The notes under the pieces are model-generated. The model was not told the DNA's origin. It saw only the letters and a program-made list of their open reading frames with translations, and searched no databases. Below are positions 56,936-64,000 of a DNA stretch of 64,000 nucleotides, piece by piece. Origin of the DNA: Solimonas sp. K1W22B-7 (lineage in GTDB: Bacteria > Pseudomonadota > Gammaproteobacteria > Nevskiales > Nevskiaceae); contig NZ_CP031704.1 in NCBI RefSeq assembly GCF_003428335.1, positions 3,286,001-3,350,000 on the forward strand. Direction: 5' to 3'. Positions within the stretch are counted from its first letter, which is position 1. Each line of letters begins with the position of its first letter. The translations under genes were made by a program, and so were the position numbers.

Positions 56936-57456
56936 GGCAGCACAGCGAGCGAATTCGGCACTCGGGTTTTCAGGAAGCGCGCTGGATTGCCAGCAACAAT
57001 GGCCCATGGAGCGACATCCCTGGTCACTACGCTGCCCGCGCCCACAACCGCGCCGTCACCGATGGTAACGCCGGGAATAACGATCGCGCCCGCGCCAATC
57101 CAGCATTCGCGGCCGATCTTGATCGGCCGGGGAGTCTGCCGTTCTCGGAACTCCCTCCCAGTGTAGTGATAGTCATGTCCTACCGTCAGGAACATAACCC
57201 TCGGCGCCAGCAGCGTGTAGTCTCCGATGGATATCTCGCCATGTGTGAGCGCGACGAAACCATCGTTGATGAACACGTGATTCCCAAGCGTCAGCCGACT
57301 TGGATCGTTGATATGGGCAGGGTTTCTGATAACGCACCCTTCACCGTGTTGAGTGCGCTCGAACAACTCCAAATCGTCCGCAACCTTCAAGCTACGGTAG
57401 ATGCGGGACTTGATTGTCCGCAGGGTTCTGGATAATCGTGTCTTCAATAGGAGCAT
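56932..57456 (-). CDS. Hexapeptide-repeat acyltransferase (WbbJ/CapG type)
   Basis: Left-handed beta-helix acetyltransferase of 174 residues. The active-site area is FLTVGHDYHYTGREFRERQT with catalytic His, then PIKIGRECWIGAGAIVIPGVTIGDGAVVGAGSVVTRDV and GNPARFLK. It likely O-acetylates a sugar of the surface glycan. ATG 57456 is preferred because AAGGAAGAG lies 6 nt before it; a TTG at 57504 would extend it into the reductase gene. Confidence 0.9.
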   Translation of the reverse strand: MLLLKTRLSRTLRTIKSRIYRSLKVADDLELFERTQHGEGCVIRNPAHINDPSRLTLGNHVFINDGFVALTHGEISIGDYTLLAPRVMFLTVGHDYHYTGREFRERQTPRPIKIGRECWIGAGAIVIPGVTIGDGAVVGAGSVVTRDVAPWAIVAGNPARFLKTRVPNSLAVLP

Positions 57457-57490
57457 CGAACTCTTCCTTGCTGCGTACCGCTGCCTTGCC

Positions 57491-58345
57491 TCAGGAAACT
57501 TCAATCTCGTCTCCGAGAATCTGGGGCACGAACCGCATCACTTCATTGGCTCGATACGGCAGCGCACCCACCCGCAGTTCTCCGGTAGCACCCCACTGCC
57601 GCCACCAGTGCTCCGCAAACTCGCGCATGGAGACTGGGTGTCCCGCGCCGACATTGCGCACGAACGGCTGGGCGGAACTCATGTCGGCACGTCCGGCGGC
57701 ATGCAGAAACGCGCGGGCAACCATCTCTACCGGAACATAGTCCCGCACCTGCTCTCCCGGCGTCATGTCGAAGTCCCTGCCGCTTTCCGCGGCCTCCTTC
57801 AGCGCTGGCCAGAAGTTCGCTGCGAATTGTCCTTCTCCGAACGCGGAGAAGATGCGCAGGTAGCACAGCTCCATGCCATGCTCGATCGCGAACGCATGTG
57901 CTGCGGTGAACGCTGCCGCCTTCGATGCCGCGTAACCATAGGTCGGCAGCAGCGGCGCATCGGGCGGGATCGGGTCATAGTGATCGGCGGCTCGTCCGTA
58001 TTCGGCAAACGTGCCGGCCATCACCACCCGCTTCACCCCCGCGGCATGGGCCTGCTCCAGCATCCGCAGCGTCGCCGAGACGTTCCAGTACATCATCTCC
58101 TGCCACGTGGCCTTCTGCGGGCTCACGCCCACCGAGGCCAGGTGCACCAGCGCCGTGCAGCCGCGGAAGTCCTCGGGCGTCAGCTGGTCGAACGGCGTCT
58201 CGCGCCAGAGCGGTTCAGCCACCATCGCCAGCTTCGGCCGGCTGCCGGGTCTTCGCAGTGCCACCACTTCGCGACCGCTCTCCAGCGCCTGCCTGAGCAG
58301 GTGGGACCCGATGAACCCCGTGCCGCCGGTGAGGAACAGGCTCAT
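57491..58345 (-). CDS. SDR reductase/epimerase, candidate CDP-4-keto-3,6-dideoxyhexose 4-reductase
   Basis: Extended SDR of 284 residues: TGGTGFIGSHLL, the Ser region VMAGTFAEYGR, and catalytic YGYAASK near residue 145. In CDP-3,6-dideoxyhexose loci such an SDR reduces the 4-keto group (Abe, Prt, AscF). It directly follows the RmlC-like gene with a 4-bp overlap, so AscF-like reduction to CDP-ascarylose is the best proposal. It could alternatively make paratose or abequose. Start ATG 58345. Confidence 0.82.
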   Translation of the reverse strand: MSLFLTGGTGFIGSHLLRQALESGREVVALRRPGSRPKLAMVAEPLWRETPFDQLTPEDFRGCTALVHLASVGVSPQKATWQEMMYWNVSATLRMLEQAHAAGVKRVVMAGTFAEYGRAADHYDPIPPDAPLLPTYGYAASKAAAFTAAHAFAIEHGMELCYLRIFSAFGEGQFAANFWPALKEAAESGRDFDMTPGEQVRDYVPVEMVARAFLHAAGRADMSSAQPFVRNVGAGHPVSMREFAEHWWRQWGATGELRVGALPYRANEVMRFVPQILGDEIEVS

Positions 58346-58884
58346 GAGTGGAAAGGCGACAGGTAGTCGGCGAACGCCTGGAAGGCGCGGTCGCGGTCCG
58401 AAATCACCGGCTCGCCCACCGGCCATGCGAAGCCGAAGCTGTCCCAGCGCACGCCGGCGTCATGGTTCGGCGCATGTTCGGAAGTGACGTTGTAGACCAG
58501 CAGCGCGGGCGCCTGGGTCGCGACGAAGCCATGCGCTACGCCGGACGGAATGTAGACCATGTGACCGGACTCGGCGCTCAGGGACAGCGATACGTGCCCG
58601 CCATAGCTCTCCAAGCCCTTGCGCAGGTCCAGCAGGACATCGGTCACCGCGCCCGACGCGCAGTACACCAGCTTGGCGTGGTCGTGCGGCGGTGTCTGGA
58701 AGTGCATGCCCCGGATCACCCCGGGCGCTGAGGTCGAGTAGTACTGCTCGCAGAAATCACCGCGCAAGCCCTTCGCCTCGAGCACGGACCGCATGAAGGT
58801 CTTGACGAAGCGGCCGCGGGCATCCTGGAAAACCCGGGGTTCCAGCAGGTAGCAGCCCGGCAGGGACAATTCGGTGAACAGCAT
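58342..58884 (-). CDS. RmlC-family epimerase in CDP-dideoxyhexose cluster (AscE candidate)
   Basis: Cupin of 180 residues of the RmlC family with FQDARGRFVKTF, GVIRGMHFQTP with the catalytic His, AKLVYCASGAVTDVLLDLRKG, YIPSGVAHGF and WDSFGFAWP. The usual TDYYxPEHE region reads TSEHAPNHD, lacking the normal Tyr. Between rfbH and the 4-reductase, it most likely acts as the C5-epimerase AscE of the ascarylose pathway. This epimerase is the step that separates ascarylose from paratose or abequose loci. Confidence 0.82.
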   Translation of the reverse strand: MLFTELSLPGCYLLEPRVFQDARGRFVKTFMRSVLEAKGLRGDFCEQYYSTSAPGVIRGMHFQTPPHDHAKLVYCASGAVTDVLLDLRKGLESYGGHVSLSLSAESGHMVYIPSGVAHGFVATQAPALLVYNVTSEHAPNHDAGVRWDSFGFAWPVGEPVISDRDRAFQAFADYLSPFHS

Positions 58885-58905
58885 TGGCAGGCTCCGTCCC
58901 GTTAC

Positions 58906-60234
58906 CTAGAACCCGATACCGAGGAAGGTCTCGATCTGCGAAGCCAGATAATCCAGGCGAGGTTCGTCCAGCGCCGGGAAGACGCCCACCCAGAAGGTGT
59001 GATTCATGGTGACGTCTGTGCGCGTCAGGTCGCCAACCACGCGATAGTTCCGGCCGATCATGTAAGGCTGGCGCGTCAGGTTGCCGGCGAACAGCAGGCG
59101 GGTGCCGATCTTGTTCTGGTCCAGGTACTGCGTCAGGTTGAGGCGGCTGACCCCCGACTCCGGGCGGATCGTAATAGGGAACCCGAACCAGGAGGGTTCG
59201 GACTTCGGCGTGGCCTCGGGCAGCATCAGGAACTCCTCGCAGCTCTTCAGTCTGTCCTTGAGATAGGCGAAGTTTTCGCGACGGATGCGGATGAAGTCCT
59301 CGAGCCGGTCCATCTGCGCCAGTGCACAGGCGGCCTGCATGTCGGTAATCTTGAGGTTGTAGCCCAGGTGAGAATAGGTGTACTTGTGATCGTACCCTTC
59401 GGGCAGGCTGCCGAGCTTCCAGCAGAAGCGCTTGTTGCAGGTGTTGTCCTTGCCCGGCGGGCAGTAGCAGTCGCGGCCCCAGTCGCGGAACGATTCGGCG
59501 ATCAGCTTGAGTTCGGGATTGTTGGTGAACACGGCCCCGCCCTCGCCCATCGTGATGTGATGCGCCGGGTAGAAGCTCACCGTACCGATGTCGCCGAAGG
59601 TGCCGACCGCGCGGCCATCGTAGGTGGCGCCCAGGGCGTCGCAGCAGTCTTCCACCAGCCAGAGCCCGTACTTCTTGCACAGCGCGGTCACGACATCGAG
59701 GTTGAAGGGATTGCCCAGCGTATGGGCCAGCATGATGGCCTTGGTCTTGGGCGTGATCGCAGCTTCGATCAGGCTCGCATCGATGTTGTGGGTCGCCAGG
59801 TCGACGTCCACGAACACCGGCACCGCGCCGAACTGCAGGATCGGATTCACGGTGGTGGGGAAACCTGCGGCCACGCCGATCACCTCGTCGCCCGGCTTGA
59901 TCGCACGGGAGCCGAGCTTGGGCGAAGTCAGGGTGGAGAACGCTACCAGATTCGCCGAAGAGCCGGAATTCGCCGTGATCAAATGCTTGACCCCGATGAA
60001 CTGCGCCAGGCGCTGCTCGAACGCCTCGTTGAATCGGCCCGTCGTCAACCAGCCGTCGAGGCTGGCCTCGACCATGTTCTTCAACTCCCCGCTGCCGATC
60101 ACCTTGCCCGAAGGCGGGATCACGGTCTGCCCCGGAACGAAAGGAGCAGGAGCCATGGCAATCCTGGCGTATTGATCGACCAGAGCCAGAATCTGGCTGC
60201 GCAGGTCGTCTTTGGTGATGGTGCTAGTGTCCAT
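58906..60234 (-). CDS. rfbH: CDP-4-keto-6-deoxy-D-glucose 3-dehydrase (E1, RfbH/DdhC/AscC)
   Basis: PMP-dependent dehydrase of 442 residues that removes the C3 hydroxyl with reducing help from E3. It has an aminotransferase fold where the Schiff-base Lys is replaced by His: [13 protein letters not shown] (His225/226). The [2Fe-2S] ligands fit the published E1 pattern C-X57-C-X1-C-X7-C exactly: Cys198, Cys256, Cys258 and Cys266. ATG 60234 is chosen; upstream TTG 60252 would lengthen it. It overlaps the rfbG stop by 11 bp. Confidence 0.96.
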   Translation of the reverse strand: MDTSTITKDDLRSQILALVDQYARIAMAPAPFVPGQTVIPPSGKVIGSGELKNMVEASLDGWLTTGRFNEAFEQRLAQFIGVKHLITANSGSSANLVAFSTLTSPKLGSRAIKPGDEVIGVAAGFPTTVNPILQFGAVPVFVDVDLATHNIDASLIEAAITPKTKAIMLAHTLGNPFNLDVVTALCKKYGLWLVEDCCDALGATYDGRAVGTFGDIGTVSFYPAHHITMGEGGAVFTNNPELKLIAESFRDWGRDCYCPPGKDNTCNKRFCWKLGSLPEGYDHKYTYSHLGYNLKITDMQAACALAQMDRLEDFIRIRRENFAYLKDRLKSCEEFLMLPEATPKSEPSWFGFPITIRPESGVSRLNLTQYLDQNKIGTRLLFAGNLTRQPYMIGRNYRVVGDLTRTDVTMNHTFWVGVFPALDEPRLDYLASQIETFLGIGF

Positions 60235-61312
60235 GCTGTAAGTACTCGTCAATTTGCTGGTTGCAGATTCGGCTCACGTCCTCGCCCGCGAGGTGAGCCT
60301 TGTGCCAGTCGATGATGCGATCGATGGCGGTTTCCAGAGACCACCGCGGACGCCATCCCAGGCGCGCATGCGCCTTGGAACAGTCCAGCTTGAGGTGGGC
60401 CGCTTCGTGAGGCTGCGGTGCGCCGTCGAAAGTCCAGGAAGCACCGGCACCCCAGCGCTCGGTCATGCGCTGCGCGATCCATTCGACCGGGCGCGCGTCG
60501 GACTCTTCCGGGCCGAAATTCCAGCCCTCTGCGAAGGCCGGGCCGTCGCGATGCAGGCGCTCGGCCAATACCAGGTATCCGCCGAGGGGCTCGAGCACAT
60601 GCTGCCAGGGACGAACCGACGCGGGATTGCGGATGTGCACGCTGCGGCCCTCGCCAATGGCACGGACACAGTCCGGGATCAACCGATCGGCCGCCCAGTC
60701 ACCGCCGCCGATCACGTTGCCGGCTCGGCCAGTGCCCAAGGCCACTCGGTGCTCGGCATGATGTGCAGGATTGAAGTAAGACTTGCGGAACGCAGAGGTG
60801 ACCAGCTCCGAGCAGCCCTTGCTGTTGCTGTAGGGGTCGTAGCCGCCCATGGGTTCGTCCTCACGATACCCCCACAGCCACTCGCGGTTCTCGTAACACT
60901 TGTCGCTGGTGACATTGACGACCACCCGCACCGACTCGCACCGCCGTACGGAATCCAGCAGGTGGACCGTGCCCATCACGTTGGTCGCGTAGGTTTCCAC
61001 CGGAAAGGCATAGGAGTGCCGCACCAGCGGCTGCGCCGCCATGTGGATGATGATTTCCGGCTGCGCGCTGCGGATCGCCGCGTCGAATTCCTCCCGGTTA
61101 CGCACGTCTGCGATCACCGAGCGCATGCCGCGCGCCACCTTGGCTTCGTCGAACAGGCTCGGGGTGGTTTCCGGCGCGAGTGCGAACCCGGTCAGATCGG
61201 CACCCATGCGCTGGAGCCAAAGGGATAGCCAGCTACCCTTGAACCCGGTATGCCCAGTCAGTAATACCTTGCGGCCGGCCCAGAAAGCCGGATCGGGAAT
61301 CGCGGAACGCAT
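60224..61312 (-). CDS. rfbG: CDP-glucose 4,6-dehydratase
   Basis: SDR of 362 residues, about the family length. It has [15 protein letters not shown] (NAD site), the catalytic Thr in [14 protein letters not shown] and YDPYSNSK. It turns CDP-D-glucose into CDP-4-keto-6-deoxy-D-glucose. Start ATG 61312 has TAGGAG 5 nt upstream; ATG 61336 would overlap rfbF. Second step of the CDP-dideoxyhexose pathway. Confidence 0.96.
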   Translation of the reverse strand: MRSAIPDPAFWAGRKVLLTGHTGFKGSWLSLWLQRMGADLTGFALAPETTPSLFDEAKVARGMRSVIADVRNREEFDAAIRSAQPEIIIHMAAQPLVRHSYAFPVETYATNVMGTVHLLDSVRRCESVRVVVNVTSDKCYENREWLWGYREDEPMGGYDPYSNSKGCSELVTSAFRKSYFNPAHHAEHRVALGTGRAGNVIGGGDWAADRLIPDCVRAIGEGRSVHIRNPASVRPWQHVLEPLGGYLVLAERLHRDGPAFAEGWNFGPEESDARPVEWIAQRMTERWGAGASWTFDGAPQPHEAAHLKLDCSKAHARLGWRPRWSLETAIDRIIDWHKAHLAGEDVSRICNQQIDEYLQHGH

Positions 61313-61320
61313 CTTTGCTC

Positions 61321-62091
61321 CTACCACTTTTTCCATTGCGCCTTTCCGCTTTGCCACTGTTCCTCGAGCTGCTGCTTGTCGCGCAGGGTATCCATGGGTT
61401 GCCAGAAGCCCTGGTGCTTGTAAGCCATCAGTTCCCCTTCGGCGGCAAGGCGCTCCAGCGGCTGGCGCTCCCAGATCGTCTCGTCCTTCTCGACATAGTC
61501 GATGACCTTGGGGGAAAGCACGAAGAACCCGCCATTGATCCAGCCACCGTCGCCAGAGGGCTTCTCCTGGAACGAGCGGATCGCATCACCGTCCAGACCC
61601 AGTGCGCCGAAGCGGCCCGGCGGCTGCGTGGCGGTCATCGTCGCGAGCTTGCCGTGAGCGGCATGGAACTTCAGCGTAGCGCCGATATCGATGTCGCCGA
61701 CTCCGTCACCGTAGGTGAAACAGAAGGCGTCTTCATCCTTCAGGTAGGGCTGCACGCGCTTGAGACGGCCTCCCGTCATCGTCGCGTCGCCCGTATCCAC
61801 CAGGGTCACGCGCCAGGGTTCGGCGGCGTTGCTGTGGACTTCCATCTTGTTGGAGCCCATGTCGAAGGTCACGTCGGACATGTGCAGGAAGTAGTTGGCG
61901 AAATACTCCTTGATGACATAGCCCTTGTAACCCAGGCAAATGACGAAGTCCTTGATTCCATGGGCAGAGTAAATCTTCATGATGTGCCACAGGATCGGCT
62001 TGCCGCCGATCTCGACCATCGGTTTGGGGCGCACCGAGGTTTCCTCGCTGAGGCGCGTACCGAGGCCACCGGCCAGAATGACAGCTTTCAT
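61321..62091 (-). CDS. rfbF: Glucose-1-phosphate cytidylyltransferase
   Basis: Nucleotidyltransferase of 256 residues that makes CDP-glucose from CTP and glucose-1-phosphate. It begins with [18 protein letters not shown] and [18 protein letters not shown] (nucleotide-binding loop and signature Lys), and has YGDGVGDID and [20 protein letters not shown] 62091 gives the family N-terminus. First step of the CDP-dideoxyhexose pathway; 8 bp before rfbG. Confidence 0.97.
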   Translation of the reverse strand: MKAVILAGGLGTRLSEETSVRPKPMVEIGGKPILWHIMKIYSAHGIKDFVICLGYKGYVIKEYFANYFLHMSDVTFDMGSNKMEVHSNAAEPWRVTLVDTGDATMTGGRLKRVQPYLKDEDAFCFTYGDGVGDIDIGATLKFHAAHGKLATMTATQPPGRFGALGLDGDAIRSFQEKPSGDGGWINGGFFVLSPKVIDYVEKDETIWERQPLERLAAEGELMAYKHQGFWQPMDTLRDKQQLEEQWQSGKAQWKKW

Positions 62092-62182
62092 AAATCTTTT
62101 TCCTGTTGTCGAACCGCTTTTTGTCAGTTGCCAAATCCTGCGCCGGCGCAAATCCCATGGGCGGGCCAGTTCCTACGCCGCC

Positions 62183-63175
62183 TCAGGAGGCCGTAAAAGA
62201 ATCAGAGTAAAAAAAGTCCTCGCCCAAACCGGCCGCCAAAGCCTGGGTACGCGCGCCCTCGATCATGGCCGGATTGCCGCAGGCGAACACCTGTGCGCCA
62301 TCCAAAGCGGCGTGATCGCGGCGCATATGGTCCTGAACGTGGCCAGTGTCTTCCTCACGCGAAAACACCAGGGTCAGTCGCATACCCCGCTGCAGGGACA
62401 GGTCGGCCAGTTGCTCGGCCAGATAGGCATCTTTCCTGAAGCGGTTTCCCCAGTAAACCCAGACCTCGCCCAACGCGGCCCGCTGCTTTTCGGAAGCCGC
62501 CGCAAGGATAGCGTAGACCGGAGCAATGCCCGTGCCGGTTGCCAAAAAAACCGATCGGTCAACGGAGCGATTTTCGCGCTGGAAAAAGTGGCCTTGTGGC
62601 CCCTCAAGCTGCAGGAGATCGCCGATCACGGCCCGCGCGAACAGCCAGTCGCTGAAGGCACCCTTCTCCACTCTCCGAATATGCATTCGCAGCATTCCGT
62701 CCGGCTGCGGCCCCGCCGACAGGGAATAGCTGCGCAGTGTGCCCTCGCTGTTGGTCAGCCGCACGAACTGGCCAGGAAGAAAGGCAATGCGGTTGGCTGG
62801 CGGCAACCGCAGCGTCAGTTGCATGACGTCGGAGCCCAGCAACTCCAGACCCTGAACCTTGGCCGGTGATCGCAGGACGCGGATACCCTCCAGTTCAGGG
62901 ATATAGGGAATCCGCAGGGATAGCGGCGAGCACGCCACCGCATTGCAGGTCAGCAGCGACCCCATCTGCCAGAGCGGCCGGCCCTTATCCAGCGCCGCAG
63001 CCTCTCCCTCAAGGAGCTTGACCCCGCATTGGCCGCAGTCGCCGCGACGGCAGGAATAGCTGACGGGCGCCTTGTTGGCCAGGAGTTGGTCCAGCAAGGA
63101 CGACGCCGGGTCGCCGTCGAAGCTCAGCCGGGCATCGCCGTGCTGGATATTGATCTGGTTGCTCACGCTGTACAT
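62183..63175 (-). CDS. CDP-6-deoxy-delta-3,4-glucoseen reductase (E3, DdhD/AscD)
   Basis: Iron-sulfur flavoprotein of 330 residues. An N-terminal plant-type ferredoxin domain has Cys42-X4-Cys47-X2-Cys50 and Cys77 (CRRGDCGQC, LLTC). A ferredoxin-reductase-like FAD domain (RSYSLS near 150) and an NAD domain (ATGTGIAP and FACGNPAMIE) follow. It passes electrons from NADH to RfbH for C3 deoxygenation. ATG 63175 was chosen because it gives the known family start; ATG 63262 would add 29 residues. Confidence 0.95.
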   Translation of the reverse strand: MYSVSNQINIQHGDARLSFDGDPASSLLDQLLANKAPVSYSCRRGDCGQCGVKLLEGEAAALDKGRPLWQMGSLLTCNAVACSPLSLRIPYIPELEGIRVLRSPAKVQGLELLGSDVMQLTLRLPPANRIAFLPGQFVRLTNSEGTLRSYSLSAGPQPDGMLRMHIRRVEKGAFSDWLFARAVIGDLLQLEGPQGHFFQRENRSVDRSVFLATGTGIAPVYAILAAASEKQRAALGEVWVYWGNRFRKDAYLAEQLADLSLQRGMRLTLVFSREEDTGHVQDHMRRDHAALDGAQVFACGNPAMIEGARTQALAAGLGEDFFYSDSFTAS

Positions 63176-63290
63176 GACTTTGATTCGGAAGGATTTTCCG
63201 GACGCCGCGATCATCAGTGCGCAATTAGGGAGAGAACCCTGCGCTTGGAACGCGAATGACATCGGGCCTCAACGGCTTTGTTCCTCGCGG

Positions 63291-64000
63291 TCAACTCTCC
63301 AAAGTACGCAATTGCGCGGCATGCCGGACAAGCGCCGACGGCGGGGTATTTTGCAGTGCAACATACTCGCTGGGAACCCCACAGAAAATCACGTCCTGGA
63401 CAGGTACGATTTCCAGACGGATATCGCCCCCCCCGGCGATCAGATGGTTGTAGATCGGTGCGACGTACAACTCCCCCTTACCGCTCCCGCCGGCGGCCGC
63501 ATGCAGGGCCACTTCCGCGGCATAGGCCCGGCGAAAGACCGCGGCGCTACCGAAGTGGTAGAGACCCGTGCAACAGTACTCGGACTCCTGCTTCTTTTCC
63601 GAGGTGCGGATCACGCGGTCGGAGCCCGGCGCCGTCGGCACCGCGTTGGACCAGTTCGCACCGGAGCCGATGAAACACTCCAGATAGCCATCGACTTTGC
63701 GCACGTCGAAGCCCGCCGGATAGCGGAAGCCGGGGCGGAAAGTGTCGACGTTGAAGATCACCACCGGCTCCTGGTCCGATACCGACGCCGCGGCCAGGCC
63801 CTGGTTGACGGTGTCGGCCTGACCCAGCGTCATTGCGGGCAGTTCCACTACCCTGCCCCGCCCCATGCCCAGCCGGTCCAGTTCGGTCCGGGCGAAAGCG
63901 GCGGCGCCATCGTCGCGCAGGCACACCACTACCAAGTCCTCGTCCCGGGCCACCTCCAGGAAACTGCCGACCGCGAGCGCGAACACGCTGCTGCCCTGCA
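63291..64000 (-). CDS. Nucleotidyltransferase-like protein, cut at window edge
   Basis: Partial gene running off the right edge; its N-terminus is not in the window and the visible 236 or so residues lie after the normal nucleotide-binding start. It resembles sugar-nucleotidyltransferase-like capsule proteins: VVVCLRDDGAAAF, VVIFNVDTFRPGF (acidic metal-type site), GLYHFGSAAVFRRAY and YVAPIYNHLIAGG. The remaining part (glycine-rich loop and PKP motif) must lie outside. Role inferred as sugar-phosphate activation or regulation; weak. Confidence 0.6.
   Translation of the reverse strand, partial: QGSSVFALAVGSFLEVARDEDLVVVCLRDDGAAAFARTELDRLGMGRGRVVELPAMTLGQADTVNQGLAAASVSDQEPVVIFNVDTFRPGFRYPAGFDVRKVDGYLECFIGSGANWSNAVPTAPGSDRVIRTSEKKQESEYCCTGLYHFGSAAVFRRAYAAEVALHAAAGGSGKGELYVAPIYNHLIAGGGDIRLEIVPVQDVIFCGVPSEYVALQNTPPSALVRHAAQLRTLES

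Overview
The window is high-GC DNA with the gene content and order of a gammaproteobacterium. The block ndk-rlmN-pilW-rodZ-ispG-hisS-yfgM-bamB-der, preceded by suhB/trmJ-cysE-iscS, follows the order known from Pseudomonas. REP-type palindromes, 7TMR-DISM kinases and a GMC oxidoreductase would suit a Nevskiales/Xanthomonadales-like lineage, but the genus is a guess. No rRNA, tRNA or CRISPR array was seen.

Layout. 1-4200: a plus-strand trio of an FG-GAP lipoprotein, a Kelch lipoprotein and a GMC oxidoreductase. 4456-10901: a minus-strand signalling operon of a TerB-like protein, a very large CHASE3-HAMP-GAF hybrid histidine kinase with three receivers, CheR, a receiver-less CheB and a REC-GGDEF cyclase. 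10927-18875: an outer-membrane barrel protein, an alpha/beta hydrolase, an unknown exported protein, an HTTM membrane protein, tatD, ilvD, a small lipoprotein and a 1-Cys peroxiredoxin. 18930-24133: two tandem paralogous 7TMR-DISM histidine kinases without a response regulator, and a MATE exporter. 24198-29176: cutA, a stand-alone DsbD alpha domain, a TlpA-like thioredoxin, aroQ-accB-accC and an exported DUF4034-like protein. 29229-30346: an IS30-family element sitting inside a REP palindrome pair. 30377-39495: the conserved housekeeping block listed above. 39657-43450: a reduced isc locus (cysE, cysteine desulfurase, desulfurase fused to a degenerate IscU domain, iscA). 43507-45148: trmJ and suhB, divergent. 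45167-64000: a surface-polysaccharide region with a Wzb-like phosphatase, two RmlC-like proteins, a WecA-like initiating transferase with its epimerase and glycosyltransferase, Wza, a PhyH/Gfo-Idh pair, two further glycosyltransferases, a Wzx-like flippase, an acetyltransferase and a complete CDP-3,6-dideoxyhexose pathway (rfbF, rfbG, rfbH, DdhD/AscD-type reductase, C5-epimerase candidate, 4-ketoreductase). The right edge cuts a nucleotidyltransferase-like gene.

Most striking points. In the isc locus iscR, hscB, hscA, fdx and iscX are absent between cysE and ndk, and IscU survives only as a C-terminal domain of a second cysteine desulfurase. That domain has lost one of the three ligand cysteines, the neighbouring Asp and the HscA-binding LPPVK motif. 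The polysaccharide region encodes a set of steps best explained by CDP-ascarylose synthesis, with the E1 iron-sulfur cysteine spacing conserved exactly. Smaller structural oddities are the transposase stop codon lying in the host REP, a long hairpin that forms both the IspG C-terminus and the hisS leader, and a DsbD reduced to its alpha domain.
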